A stretch of 49,482 nucleotides of DNA from Planctomycetota bacterium (GCA_022564995.1 JADFKK010000014.1:1-49482); one strand, 5' to 3'. Positions 25,508 to 35,052 are shown, counted from the stretch's first letter. Translations and numbers: made by a program. The notes: a model not told the origin generated them from the letters alone.

Positions 25508-25557
25508 TGGTGTGGTTTGAGCGTAGGACAGGACACGTCATGCAGAGCATGACCTAC
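25466..25557. repeat. Composite hairpin pair spanning two convergent gene ends
   Basis: The left part is GTAGGGCACGCTCCGCGTGCC at 25466. A CATCAAC/GTTGATG hairpin lies in the middle. The right part is GTCATGC-AGA-GCATGAC plus CTAC at 25537-25557. The left edge is read through as the DUF2330 C-terminus, and the right edge contains the TAG stop of the PQQ gene. The same left and right parts recur at 26936-26993. Confidence 0.8.
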
Positions 25558-26825
25558 TTGAGCTTGTAACACATCAGCCGGTCTTGCTCGCGCAGATAAA
25601 GCTTGCCGTCGGCGATGGTCGGATGGGCCCAGCTACTTCCCTGTTGGAATACCGGTTTGAAGGCGGCCTTTTGCTTGTAGCCGTCCGGAGTGGCTTCGAC
25701 CAGGGCAACCTGGCCGTCTTGAAAGCGGTAGATGATGTGACCGTCGGCATAAACGACGCTGGCTTCACCGCGCCCTGGCGCGTCGCGCAGCGGGCCCCAG
25801 GCGACTTTTCCGGTTTTCAACTCAACACAGATGGGCATTCCGCTGCCGTTTCCGTGGCCGCAGTAAATGTATCCGTCGACCAGCACCATGCCGCCGTGCT
25901 TGTTTTGCAGGACATCGCTTTTGAGAAAATAGACTTGCTCGGCCTCAACCCCGCCGTCGCCCGTCGCCTTGAGCTTCAACAGGGCCGACCCGGTGTTGTA
26001 GCCGGTCGATGTGAAAACGTAGTCGCCGGTAACAATGGGCGTGGGGATGTTGGCCGTGCCGTTGGCAATTTTCTTGTACGTCCAAAGGTGTTTGCCATCG
26101 CTGGCCCGCACGCCGACCACACCCTTGCCCATGAGTTGCACGTACTGTTTGACGCCGCCGCCGTGGGAAATAACGATCGACGAATATCCGGCGCGCATCG
26201 CTCGACCACCTGCTTCGATTCTGCTTCGCCAAATTTCCTTGCCGGTGATTTTATCAAGCGCCACGATGCCAGCCTCTGGCCCGCCGGGCGTGCAAAGCAC
26301 GCGATCTCCGTCGACCAGCGGCGATTCACTGAAACCCCAGCCAGACATCATGCGGCCTTTCCACTCTTTCACAAAATCTTTTTGCCAGAGAACTTTTCCG
26401 TTGGTCGTGTCGAGACAGGTGATTCCGCCGTTGGAAGTGACGACGTACAGACGCTTCCCATCGACCGCCGGCGTCGTGCGGGCACCCTGGCTACCGTGGC
26501 GAGGCACGCTGTCGGTGATCGTGGTCGACCAGAGTTGCTTGCCGTCAGCGGCGCTAATGGCCACGACGGCCTGGCCGTCTTTTTGATTGCCGCTGGTGAA
26601 GATTTTTCCGCCGACGACCGACACGCCGGAATGACCGCGCCCGAGCCCTCGGGCTTGCCAGGCCAACTCCGGCCCTTTCTCGCCCCAGGCGTCGAACAAT
26701 CCGGTTTCGCCGGAGTGACCGTCGCGAGCCGGGCCTCGCCACTGTGGCCAGTCGGCGGCCTCAAGGGATTGACGCGAGAGCAGACACAGACCAAGTGAGA
26801 CAACAACGCGAAGTAGGCAGCACAT
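25554..26825 (-). CDS. Exported PQQ-binding-like beta-propeller protein
   Basis: The 423-residue protein has a signal peptide ending SRQSLEAA followed directly by DWPQWRGPARDGHS, the signature of a large planctomycete family of outer-membrane-assembly-BamB-like or PQQ-repeat proteins. Propeller blades are visible as repeated pairs such as GKRLYVVTSNGGITCLDTTNGKV, DGDRVLCTPGG..GIVALDKITGKE and GHIIYRFQDGQVALVE. The family fold is an eight-blade propeller; whether PQQ is bound or the protein is a structural BamB-like scaffold is not clear. AAGGAG at 26833-26838 supports the start. The TAG stop is formed by the edge of a hairpin repeat. Confidence 0.9.
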   Translation of the reverse strand: MCCLLRVVVSLGLCLLSRQSLEAADWPQWRGPARDGHSGETGLFDAWGEKGPELAWQARGLGRGHSGVSVVGGKIFTSGNQKDGQAVVAISAADGKQLWSTTITDSVPRHGSQGARTTPAVDGKRLYVVTSNGGITCLDTTNGKVLWQKDFVKEWKGRMMSGWGFSESPLVDGDRVLCTPGGPEAGIVALDKITGKEIWRSRIEAGGRAMRAGYSSIVISHGGGVKQYVQLMGKGVVGVRASDGKHLWTYKKIANGTANIPTPIVTGDYVFTSTGYNTGSALLKLKATGDGGVEAEQVYFLKSDVLQNKHGGMVLVDGYIYCGHGNGSGMPICVELKTGKVAWGPLRDAPGRGEASVVYADGHIIYRFQDGQVALVEATPDGYKQKAAFKPVFQQGSSWAHPTIADGKLYLREQDRLMCYKLK

Positions 26826-26935
26826 CGAGAATCTCCTTGAAGGCGGGGTGTTTAGGCGGGGGTCGCAATGACCAATGCGGCTGAACGGATTGTACTTACC
26901 GGCGCGTGACGCTGCAAGCTTTTTCAGCGCGATGC

Positions 26936-26993
26936 GTAGGGCACGCTCCGCGTGCCGCGGTTATTAGCGCCTGTCATGCGGAGCATGACCTAC
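26936..26993. repeat. Second copy of the GTAGGGCACGC / GCATGACCTAC composite
   Basis: GTAGGGCACGCTCCGCGTGCC starts at 26936. GTCATGC-GGA-GCATGAC-CTAC occupies 26973-26993. The TAG of the lipoprotein gene on the other strand is in the right edge. This copy is 58 bp against 92 bp for the copy at 25466. Confidence 0.8.
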
Positions 26994-28351
26994 TTGGCGG
27001 ATCGCACTCTCGGCAGCAATTGTTGGAGCACGGCAATTTTTTCTTCTTGGGTTCCGTCGGCGAGCTTCCTGCCGCGATCTTCACCGAGGATTTTCCTGAA
27101 CACGTACTCTTTCTGCTTCTTGTTGATTTGACCCTTCGAGAAATAATACTGCAACTCGGCCAGTTCGATGAGCGAATCTCGGTGTTTAGGCTTCTTGCCA
27201 AGGGCTTGGGCGCGATCGAGAATGGCCTTCGGTTCTCGCGCGGGAAAGTCGGTTACCGCAAGATTCTCGTCGATGTATTTGGCGATGTTCGCGATGTATT
27301 CTTTGAACGGATCACCCCCGCCACGTTTCTTGGCCGCCCGACTTCTGTCGCCCGTCATGAACGTCTTCCAACTCTTAAGTGCCCGCCCGCCGCGCATGTC
27401 GCGCAGCGACGGCTTTGCGGAGATGTCGGTGTACCAATCGCCGCTTTCGGTGCCTTTGGAAGCGGCGGACAGACTGATGGTCAACACCAAGTCGACGCGC
27501 GAGTTATTGCCCGACGAAGCACCGGCCTGGCCTAGCCAGATGAGGCCCGGATAGCCAGCGTTCGTCTCCGGAAACTCGCGACCTGGGCTGGCCTTGCTGG
27601 CCACGGTGTAGACCTGTCCGAAATCGCCGTTGTTGATTCGCGCGATCAACTCGGCGTAGATTTCGTCGCCCAACTCCCCTGTGAAATGACGCCAGGCGTC
27701 GGTCAACGGCACCGGACGTTTCTGTCCCGAGATGGCCCGCACGTCGCCCCTCAGCCGCCAGCGCACATCGGGAATACCCTTGTCGTTGCCCCTGGGGTAT
27801 TTTACCTTCACGCCCAGCCCCCAGGTAATTCCCATCACCGGGCGCTTTAGCGCGGGGCTCCAACGTAGATATTGCTGCACGGTGTCTTGCTGGGCGTGGC
27901 CAAGACAGACGGCACAGAGGAAATTCGTGGCGTCGTCCATCCGCGATTCCGTCACGGCGGGGGCTACCTCGGCCAAAAACTCCTCGGTCGGGTCGGGGCC
28001 ACCGCTGGGCAAGGTCTGCACAACCGTCGGTGGCTGTGGATCGGGCGCCGGCGCCGCGACCTTGCTAGGCTTTTTGACCTTGTCGGGCTTTTCTCGCTCC
28101 GGCGTCGACGGGGACCGTTCGATGGTTTTCTTAGAACCCGCGGATTTTTTGACGGGCTTTTTTTTTCGCCGTCGACTCTTGGGCTGCGACTTTTCGCGCT
28201 CTTCCGTGCTGAGCGGCGCGGCCCGGGGGCCCGACTTGTTGCGCCGCTTTCTCTTGTTCACCACCACCTTGTCGCCGTCGCTTGCGGACTCATCGCAGCC
28301 AACTAGCAGCGGGAAGAGCAAAGCAACGATGATGCAATAACGTAACCACAC
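26990..28351 (-). CDS. Unknown lipoprotein with basic low-complexity linker
   Basis: The 453-residue protein begins with a GTG start and a lipoprotein signal (MWLRYCIIVALLFPLLVGC, lipobox LVGC, Cys at 19). A K/R/P/S-rich disordered linker follows at about 28-105 and then a folded part with no family I recognise. Visible landmarks are FLCAVCLGHAQQDTVQQYLRW, DVRWRLRGDVRAISG and a helical C-terminus (SLIELAELQYYFSKGQINKKQ). It lies 24 bases downstream of a second unknown lipoprotein on the same strand, so the two are probably an operon and may share a site in the cell envelope. The stop codon is in a hairpin repeat. Confidence 0.75.
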   Translation of the reverse strand: MWLRYCIIVALLFPLLVGCDESASDGDKVVVNKRKRRNKSGPRAAPLSTEEREKSQPKSRRRKKKPVKKSAGSKKTIERSPSTPEREKPDKVKKPSKVAAPAPDPQPPTVVQTLPSGGPDPTEEFLAEVAPAVTESRMDDATNFLCAVCLGHAQQDTVQQYLRWSPALKRPVMGITWGLGVKVKYPRGNDKGIPDVRWRLRGDVRAISGQKRPVPLTDAWRHFTGELGDEIYAELIARINNGDFGQVYTVASKASPGREFPETNAGYPGLIWLGQAGASSGNNSRVDLVLTISLSAASKGTESGDWYTDISAKPSLRDMRGGRALKSWKTFMTGDRSRAAKKRGGGDPFKEYIANIAKYIDENLAVTDFPAREPKAILDRAQALGKKPKHRDSLIELAELQYYFSKGQINKKQKEYVFRKILGEDRGRKLADGTQEEKIAVLQQLLPRVRSAK

Positions 28352-28375
28352 GGTTGAACTCCTTTTGAAGAGACG

Positions 28376-29290
28376 CTAGTCGGCGCCCTTGAGCGTGCCC
28401 AGACAAGCCTTTTGGACCGCGTCCAAATTGAACTCCGCTTCGACGCCAGCCTGCAGCGGCACGCGCCAGGCGATTATCACGTGAAACTTCTTTCCCTCGT
28501 AAAGGCAGACGTCGAATCGACCAGGCAGCACGGTCGCAACGGCCGGCTTATCTTCGCTTTCATTAACGAGGAACTCCTGATCGGCGTTTACGCTAAGCCG
28601 CTTCCAAGTGAGCGACATGGCGGGATCGTCGTCCCATTCGCCCGGACTGCACTTGATCTCCTCCCAATCTCCAAGCTCGTCTCCCGCCCAGGCCGCCAGC
28701 TTGGCGTGAATTTCGGCCGCCGGAGAGTTACCAGCCGCGACTACTGGCGCGTCTTCGTTGTCTTCGTCTTCGTCTTTGGCGGGGTCTGCGCCGTCGGTCG
28801 TCGGGACGGCCTGCGTCGCGGGAACCACAGCTACGTACATGTAATACGGCGTGAGCGGCTCATCTTTTTCTCCGGCGAATTTTTCCCAGCAGCGAACGAA
28901 CCCGGGCAGTTGAGATTCGGCGGCTGCCATAAACGGCGGATGGAGGCGCCTGGCGGAGATGGGTTGATCCGATTCTTGTTCGTGCGTCATGCCCTTGGCG
29001 TAATCGCGACCTGGCCGCTTGGTGAGTATCGTCGGTTTTCGCAGCGTCAACGGCCACTTCGCGGAAATGAGCTGCGGATTGACCTGAAGCTCGGGGACGC
29101 CCTGGTAAGCGTCGCGTACCTCTTTAGATCGGTTCTCCTGTTTTTTCAGAGCGGCGTCGTATTTCTCCTGGTAGGCGTCGCTGCCGCAACCCGTCGCGGT
29201 CAAAATAGCGACGAGGCAAAACATCGAACTGTATCGGAGGCGGTGGTGCCTACGAATTGGAAAATAGAGCAGGTTGAGATGGGATGTCAT
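28376..29290 (-). CDS. Unknown lipoprotein
   Basis: The 304-residue protein has an Arg/His-rich start and a lipobox ATGCGS with the lipidated Cys at about residue 35. An internal ATG 22 codons in would leave only a 12-residue signal without positive charge, so the long start is kept. The mature part has an early charged helix (YQEKYDAALKKQENRSKEV), an acidic low-complexity loop (DPAKDEDEDNEDAP, about 170-185) and a C-terminal half rich in W and beta-strand patterns (FDVCLYEGKKFHVIIAWRVP). I do not recognise the family. It is the probable first gene of the pair with 26990-28351. Confidence 0.72.
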   Translation of the reverse strand: MTSHLNLLYFPIRRHHRLRYSSMFCLVAILTATGCGSDAYQEKYDAALKKQENRSKEVRDAYQGVPELQVNPQLISAKWPLTLRKPTILTKRPGRDYAKGMTHEQESDQPISARRLHPPFMAAAESQLPGFVRCWEKFAGEKDEPLTPYYMYVAVVPATQAVPTTDGADPAKDEDEDNEDAPVVAAGNSPAAEIHAKLAAWAGDELGDWEEIKCSPGEWDDDPAMSLTWKRLSVNADQEFLVNESEDKPAVATVLPGRFDVCLYEGKKFHVIIAWRVPLQAGVEAEFNLDAVQKACLGTLKGAD

Positions 29291-29648
29291 GGGTTACGGT
29301 CGGTTCGTGGAATCCGCGGAAGTGTGGTCCGCCGAAAATGGGCGACAGCTACCAGTTTACCCAGATTTCCGGCCCAGGCCATAGAGGCGGCCGACAGGCG
29401 AGCCCCGAGCGTTAGCCCGGGGGTACTCCACCCGCGAAGGGATTTCTCACAATCCGCAGGCCGAAATACCGGCGGTCTCACGGCCGCCGCTCGCCAGATG
29501 CCGGCGAATAGGATCATTATTGCGCCAACCCATAGCATCCATAAAGTTGCCAAAACCGGCATTTCTGGTATCCTGGAGTACGTCGGGCTCCGTGGACCTC
29601 GTCGGCGAATTCACCACCGGCGACGCGCGCCTGGCAGCCCGTTGAACA

Positions 29649-29721
29649 TGTAGGAGGCGCCTCCTGTCGCCGATTTCCGTGTGAGACGTCTGTTTATCGG
29701 CGACAGGAGTTGCCTCCTACA
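29649..29721. repeat. GTAGGAGGCG paired hairpin
   Basis: 29649-29674 and 29696-29721 are inverted copies, 24 of 26 bases matching. The ends are TGTAGGAGGC and GCCTCCTACA. The same family occurs at 41291-41436, 46175-46198 and 48224-48292. Confidence 0.85.
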
Positions 29722-29792
29722 TCAGCTTTTTCAACGGCCTGCCGGGTGCGTTATCTACTCCTCTTAGCGGAACCATGTTTTGGAGCGGAACC

Positions 29793-32700
29793 ATGAAATA
29801 CGTTAAATCCTCCCGTCGCGCCTCGAAACGTTCGGCCACATCTCGCCACCGGCGGATGAAAATCGAATCGCTCGAACCCCGGCAGATGCTCGCCGCTAAC
29901 CCATTCGACGTGATCATCAGCGAGGTCATGTACCATGCGCTCGATCCTACCGACGACGAATTCGACGAGGGATTCGAGGAAGAAAAAGAGTTCGAGTACG
30001 TGGAGTTGTTCAACCGAGGCACCGAAGCGGTCGATCTGACGAACTGGAGATTCAACGAGGGGTTTGACTTTGACTTCATCGGTTTTGCGGCCAAAGAAAT
30101 CCTTCCGGGACAACATCTGTTGATTGTCCACAACCTCGACGCCTTCGAGATGCGCTACCCGGACGTCAGCTTCAGCCTCCTCTTGGGCGAGTTTGCCGGT
30201 GGCAGCCTCAAGAACAACGGCGAAGACATCGAACTTCTCGACGCGCTTGGAAACATTATCGCACTGCTCGATTACACCGATTCCGATCCCTGGCCGACCG
30301 GGGCCGACGGCAAAGGCAGTTCACTTCAGATCGTCAACAACGCTCGAATCGGAAACAACGATCTCTATCGCGCCCGCAATTGGATCGCCAGCCGGGAGCT
30401 CGAAGGGACGCCGGGCGCCGCCGGCCTGACCGTTGGGTTGGGAGTCGTCATCAACGAAGTGTTGTCCAACAGCGACGACAACATCGGCGAACTCGACCAG
30501 ATCGAGTTGTTCAACACGACCGAAACGGCCATCGACATCGGCGGCCTGTTCCTGACCGACAAGAACGACTTCACGGAGATTTACCAGATTCCCGCCGGTA
30601 CGATCATACCAGCCGAAGGATACATCGTTTTTGACGAAAACCAGTTCAACCCCGACCCGGGCGACGAGGGTAGTTTCGCCCTGAGCAGTGCGGGTGGAGA
30701 GACGCTCTCGCTGCTGGAGGTTACGGACGACCCGCTTCGGGACAAGAAAAAGAAAGTTTTCATCGACAGCGTCGAAATCGACGCCAGCGAGACCAGCCGC
30801 TCGGTCGGTCGCTTGCCGAACGGGCGCGGCGTTCTGTTTCCGCTCGAGGAACAGTCGTTTGGCGCGGCCAACACGCTGCCGGTGATCAGCGATCTGGTGA
30901 TCAGCGAGATTCAATACCATCCGGCGGTCGCCAACGAGCCGGACGACGAAGACGTGACCGCGAACCTCGAGTTCATCGAGATTCTCAACCGCAGCGACCA
31001 CAATGTATCGACGAATCCGCCGGAACCGGGGCTCGACTGGCGGCTTCGAAAGGACATTGACTTTGACTTCCCGAATGTAACGCTCGCTCCGGGCGAGCGG
31101 TTGCTCGTGCTGCGTTTCGACCCGTCCGACTTTGAAAACCGTGATTTGAGGACGGCGTTCGAGCTGTTTTACGACATTCCGCTCAATGTCGTCGGAGGCG
31201 TCAAGGCGGTCGGCGGCTACGGAGGGGCAGATCGTGAGGAATTGGACGCCCCTAAGAGCACCCGGCTGAGCAACAGCGGGGCCGAGATCGAGTTGCAGCA
31301 GGAAGTCCGCGTGAGCGACTTTGAAAAGAAGTTTCATCCGCGAGACCTGGTGATTTATCGAGACAAGAATCAATGGCCCAATCGCCCCGACGGCGGCGGC
31401 TCGTCGTTGGAGCGCAAAGGCCCGGAACTCTTCGGCAACGATCCTGACAGTTGGCGGCCCAGCAACGAGTGGAACGGCACGCCGGGAACCGCCGGGCAGA
31501 CGAAAGTGGACGTGATTTTCAACGAGGCGCTCACGCACACCGATCAGATTCTAGATCCGGACGTTGCTGATATCGACGCGATCGAACTTTACAATACCAG
31601 TGACGCGGCCGTCGACGTCAGCGGATGGTGGCTGAGCGACTCGGGCAACAATTACGACAAATTCAAGATTCCCGAGGGCTCGATCATCGAGCCGGGCGAG
31701 TACCTGCTGTTCGACGAAGATGATTTCAACTCCACGCGGTTTCTCAAGGACGAAGACGATCCGACCAGGCAGCCCGGTGAACCATTTAGGAGCCCCAATG
31801 ACTTTGCCTTCAGCAGCGCCCGCGGCGAAACGCTGTGGCTGCTGGAGACCGACGCGGAGGGTGACAAGCTGCGCTTCGCCGATCGGGTGAGATTCGGCGC
31901 GGCGCTCAACGGCGAGTCGTTTGGACGGATTCCCAACGGCGACCCGAACGCGAATTTGTTCCCCAACAAGGAAGTTACGCTGGGTGCTGAAAACAGCGGT
32001 CCGCGCGTCGGCCCGCTGGTGATCACCGAAATCATGTACAATCCGCCGCTGGTCGACCCGCTCCCATTCGAAGGTTTCGACGGCAACGACCTGGAGTTCA
32101 TTGAAATCACCAACCCGACCAGCCAGGACGTTGATTTGACAGAATGGCGTCTAGATGCCGGCGTCAACTTCAGGTTCGGCGATGCGCCGCTCGATCCCAA
32201 CGACCCCAACAACCCGCCGCCACCGATCATCAAGGCGGGCGAGGTGGTGCTCGTTCTTTCGTTCAATCCCGCCAAGGCGGAAAGCCAGGATCAAGCGGAT
32301 TTCTTCAAGGCGTTCTACGGGATCGGCCCGGAAGTTCAACTGTTCGGCGGTTACGGCGGTTCGCTGGACAACGGCGGCGAGCGCCTGGAACTGCAACGTG
32401 CCGACTCGCCGCCCAGCGACGCGCCGGACTTTTACCCGCGGCTGCTGGAAGACGAAGTGCGCTACGACGACGTCGCGCCCTGGCCGACTGGGCCCGATGG
32501 CGGCGGCGTCTCGCTCAACCGCAAGGACGTGAACGTATGGGGCCGACAGGTCGATAATTGGACCGCCGATGTGCCGTCGCCCGGGTCGTTTAATCTGCGA
32601 CCGACGAAACCGGTGGTGACGTGGGAGGCCCTGTCTCCGTTCGAGGTGCGGCTTTCCTGGAGCGATTCGCGAAACGAGACGGATTACCGTGTATTCCAAC

Positions 32701-33779
32701 ATCAGGGCGAGTGGGTTCAGATCGCTACGCTAGGCATCGACGAAACCAGCTTCGTTGTCACTGGCCTTTCACCGGGCAGCAGCTTTTCGTATTCCGTCGA
32801 GGCCCACAGCCAGGGTGGATCGGCGTTTGCCGACACCATAACGGCGACGACTCCCTCCCTTGACGCCGACTTCGGCGATGCTCCCGAGTCCTATCGGACG
32901 ACGTTTTCGGTCGGGGGTGCGTATCATCTTCCCAGTGGTCCGACGTTGGGAGCAACTCGCGATACGGAGGCCGATGGCCAACCGACCGCCGCCGCCGACG
33001 GTGACGGCCAGGACGAAGACGGCGTGGTGATCAGTTCACTGACCGTCGGTCAGAGGGACGCCAGCATTACCATTACCGTGCAAGGCGCGCCGGCCGGGGC
33101 CAAGCTCGACGCTTGGATCGATATCGACGGCAACGGCGATTGGGACGGACCGCTCGACCAGATTGCCAACAGCGTTGCCGTGGTCAATGGTGAAAACACG
33201 ATCTTGTTCGATGTGTCTGGCGCCGCTGTCGCGGGCGACACTTACGCGCGATTTCGCCTGAGCACGTCGGGCAATCTTGATCCGGGCGGTGCGGCCTCCG
33301 ATGGCGAGGTCGAGGATTACGCCGTTACGATCTTGCCCGGCGGCGAGACTCTCTCGGGCGATCTGAACAACAACGGGGCGGTCGACTTTCAGGATCTGAC
33401 CATCTTGCTTGCGAACTGGAACAAAGATGTCGGCCCGGAATCGGGCAACCTAGTCGATCCCGCAACGACCCCGGTGAATTTCGCCGACCTGACGGTGTTA
33501 TTGGCCGAATGGACCGGGCCGCTGGCGGCCGGCGCGCCAGGGGCACTGGCGGTGGCCGATTCGTCGGCCGCAACGTCGGCCGTGTTTGACCAGATCGGTG
33601 AGGTCACTTCGTCGGACGACCCATCACGACTCAACCGCAGCACGCGGCGAGGCACGCCGCGTCGTGAAGGCTCGCAGATGCGCCGCTTGCAGGCGACTGT
33701 CGTTGATCGGGCAATGACCGAGCCCGAGGACGATATCTTGCCATTGCGCAGTCGCTCCGCACGGCGGCGAGGCCGATAG
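29793..33779 (+). CDS. LEPR-XLL protein with five lamin-tail modules, GEVED and dockerin
   Basis: ATG 29793 has GGAG seven bases upstream; ATG 29775 is in frame but lacks a site. The 1328-residue protein has a basic N-terminus and SLEPRQMLAA at about residue 27. Lamin-tail modules begin at about 40 (VIISEVMYHALDP), 216 (VVINEVLSNSDD), 367 (LVISEIQYHPAV), 571 (VIFNEALTHTDQ) and 744 (LVITEIMYNPPL). FN3 follows at about 940-1025, then a GEVED domain at about 1026-1185 (DFGDAPESYRTT, DGEVEDYAV) and a degenerate dockerin (GDLNNNGAVDFQDLTILLANW) at about 1187-1245. The last 32 residues match the tail of the giant LEPR-XLL protein in layout. It is probably exported and anchored at the cell surface; no enzymatic domain is seen. 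Confidence 0.9.
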   Translation: MKYVKSSRRASKRSATSRHRRMKIESLEPRQMLAANPFDVIISEVMYHALDPTDDEFDEGFEEEKEFEYVELFNRGTEAVDLTNWRFNEGFDFDFIGFAAKEILPGQHLLIVHNLDAFEMRYPDVSFSLLLGEFAGGSLKNNGEDIELLDALGNIIALLDYTDSDPWPTGADGKGSSLQIVNNARIGNNDLYRARNWIASRELEGTPGAAGLTVGLGVVINEVLSNSDDNIGELDQIELFNTTETAIDIGGLFLTDKNDFTEIYQIPAGTIIPAEGYIVFDENQFNPDPGDEGSFALSSAGGETLSLLEVTDDPLRDKKKKVFIDSVEIDASETSRSVGRLPNGRGVLFPLEEQSFGAANTLPVISDLVISEIQYHPAVANEPDDEDVTANLEFIEILNRSDHNVSTNPPEPGLDWRLRKDIDFDFPNVTLAPGERLLVLRFDPSDFENRDLRTAFELFYDIPLNVVGGVKAVGGYGGADREELDAPKSTRLSNSGAEIELQQEVRVSDFEKKFHPRDLVIYRDKNQWPNRPDGGGSSLERKGPELFGNDPDSWRPSNEWNGTPGTAGQTKVDVIFNEALTHTDQILDPDVADIDAIELYNTSDAAVDVSGWWLSDSGNNYDKFKIPEGSIIEPGEYLLFDEDDFNSTRFLKDEDDPTRQPGEPFRSPNDFAFSSARGETLWLLETDAEGDKLRFADRVRFGAALNGESFGRIPNGDPNANLFPNKEVTLGAENSGPRVGPLVITEIMYNPPLVDPLPFEGFDGNDLEFIEITNPTSQDVDLTEWRLDAGVNFRFGDAPLDPNDPNNPPPPIIKAGEVVLVLSFNPAKAESQDQADFFKAFYGIGPEVQLFGGYGGSLDNGGERLELQRADSPPSDAPDFYPRLLEDEVRYDDVAPWPTGPDGGGVSLNRKDVNVWGRQVDNWTADVPSPGSFNLRPTKPVVTWEALSPFEVRLSWSDSRNETDYRVFQHQGEWVQIATLGIDETSFVVTGLSPGSSFSYSVEAHSQGGSAFADTITATTPSLDADFGDAPESYRTTFSVGGAYHLPSGPTLGATRDTEADGQPTAAADGDGQDEDGVVISSLTVGQRDASITITVQGAPAGAKLDAWIDIDGNGDWDGPLDQIANSVAVVNGENTILFDVSGAAVAGDTYARFRLSTSGNLDPGGAASDGEVEDYAVTILPGGETLSGDLNNNGAVDFQDLTILLANWNKDVGPESGNLVDPATTPVNFADLTVLLAEWTGPLAAGAPGALAVADSSAATSAVFDQIGEVTSSDDPSRLNRSTRRGTPRREGSQMRRLQATVVDRAMTEPEDDILPLRSRSARRRGR

Positions 33780-33825
33780 ACACGGTTACTCATGGCACCC
33801 GGTGTTTCGCGATTCCAGACGCCTC

Positions 33826-34575
33826 CTACACGATTCGCATCGTCAGGCCGCCGTCGATGGTGAATGTTTCGCCGGTGATGTAGTCGTTGGTGACCAGCAC
33901 GGCGACGACCTCGGCAACCTGCTCGGGCGTGCCTTCGCGATGCAGCGGAATGCGGTGATCGATGTTGAACTTCGCCTTCTCGGCGGGCATGTCGTCGTGA
34001 AAGCGAGTGCGGACCACGCCAGGGGCCACGCAATTGACGCGGATGTTGTGGTCACACTCTTCGCGGGCCAGGGCCCGGGTGAATTGTGGAATCGCCCCCT
34101 TGGCCGTGGCGTAAGCAATCGCCCCCGCCACGCCGCGCAGCCCGGCGGTGGAGGAGACCGTAATGATCGCGCCTTCCGACTGCTTGCGAAGATGCGGCAG
34201 CGCGGCCCGACAAAGGTAATAGCAAGCGTTCACGTGCAGGTCCATCGTGGCGTGCCACTGTTCGGGCGAGACGTCGTCGATGCCGCCGGCCGACGGCCCG
34301 CCGGCGTTGTGGACCAACACGTCGAGCCGGCCAAAGTGGGCCGCGGTCTCTTCGACACTTGCCGTGCAGTCGTCGCCGCGGCACATGTCGCCGGCGATCA
34401 GCAGACACTTGCGACCCAATTCTTCGATGCGGCTCTTGGTCTGCTGGGCCTCGGGACCGATGTTGCGAGCGACGAGCGAGATGTCGGCCCCGCGCCGGGC
34501 CAGATCGACGGCGATCGCCGCCCCGATGCCCATCGTGCCGCCGGTGATGAGAGCGACTTTACCTGCCAGATTCAT
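33826..34575 (-). CDS. SDR family NAD(P)-dependent oxidoreductase
   Basis: The 249-residue protein is a classical short-chain dehydrogenase. The cofactor site is ALITGGTMGIGAAIA (residues 9-23) and VLVHNAGG is at about 88. The catalytic residues are Ser in ITVSSTAGL and Tyr/Lys in AYATAKGAI (YxxxK), and a GEXFTIDGG C-terminus is typical of the glucose/3-oxoacyl-ACP reductase-like group. GAGGAATC precedes the ATG. The ARN after beta2 suggests NADP, since Arg can hold the 2'-phosphate. The substrate is not predictable. It is convergent with the LEPR-XLL gene, 46 bases away. Confidence 0.92.
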   Translation of the reverse strand: MNLAGKVALITGGTMGIGAAIAVDLARRGADISLVARNIGPEAQQTKSRIEELGRKCLLIAGDMCRGDDCTASVEETAAHFGRLDVLVHNAGGPSAGGIDDVSPEQWHATMDLHVNACYYLCRAALPHLRKQSEGAIITVSSTAGLRGVAGAIAYATAKGAIPQFTRALAREECDHNIRVNCVAPGVVRTRFHDDMPAEKAKFNIDHRIPLHREGTPEQVAEVVAVLVTNDYITGETFTIDGGLTMRIV

Positions 34576-34702
34576 GATGATTCCTCGGTCTTGCTGAATG
34601 AAAACGTAACACTAAGCAGCGCCTGCCGGCGACCCTACATCGTAGCCCGACGCGTCAGTGAGGGAAACCGCCTAATATCCCGGCCGGCTCGTGTTGACGA
34701 GC

Positions 34703-34807
34703 GTAGGTTATGCTTTAGCATAACGATGAGCCTGCGTCGGGAATGTGTAGGCTGCGTTATGCTGAAGCATAACCTACAGCATTGTCGTCACGCGCAGCGT
34801 GCCCTAC
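34703..34807. repeat. GTAGGTTATGC pair plus CACGCGCAGCGTG hairpin
   Basis: GTAGGTTATGCTTTAGCATAAC (34703-34724) is mirrored by GTTATGCTGAAGCATAACCTAC (34756-34777). A separate CACGCGCAGCGTG-CCCTAC hairpin at 34789-34807 ends just before the ribosome site of the next gene. Confidence 0.8.
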
Positions 34808-34821
34808 GAGGAATCTCCACG

Positions 34822-35052
34822 ATGGCCACCAACGTCCACGATCTGTGCGTGCAGCACGAAATAACGCTCGAGCAACTGGCCGCGCGGAGCGGGCTGGAGC
34901 TGACCCGGATTCAGGCGATCTATTTGGGCCGCTGGACCCCCAGCCCCGCCGAGCGGCAGATGATCGCCGACGTCTTCGGGCTGGAAATCGACGAAGTCAC
35001 CTGGGGCCACAAGACGCCCATCCAGCATATCTACGGGCACGGACCGGGTTGA
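34822..35052 (+). CDS. Small helix-turn-helix-like protein
   Basis: The 76-residue protein has the pattern of an XRE-like HTH: LCVQHEITLEQLAARSGLE, LTRIQAIYLGRWTPSPAER, then QMIADVFGLEIDEVTWGHK. The first part is helix-turn-helix with the LEQLAARSGL turn. Similar small proteins ending in a histidine-rich tail (HIYGHGPG) are common in planctomycetes; DNA binding is inferred only. GAGGAATCT is upstream of the ATG and directly follows a repeat edge. The TGA stop lies at the first base of a tandem GGATTTA repeat. Confidence 0.75.
   Translation: MATNVHDLCVQHEITLEQLAARSGLELTRIQAIYLGRWTPSPAERQMIADVFGLEIDEVTWGHKTPIQHIYGHGPG

Noticed and set aside
29287..29562. 91-residue minus-strand ORF with a hydrophobic N-terminus and ATGA overlap with the lipoprotein gene
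   Set aside because: Its middle part is the CCCGGGCTAACGCTCGGGG intergenic repeat read as protein (WSTPGLTLGARLS); no family pattern. Left out as probably non-coding.
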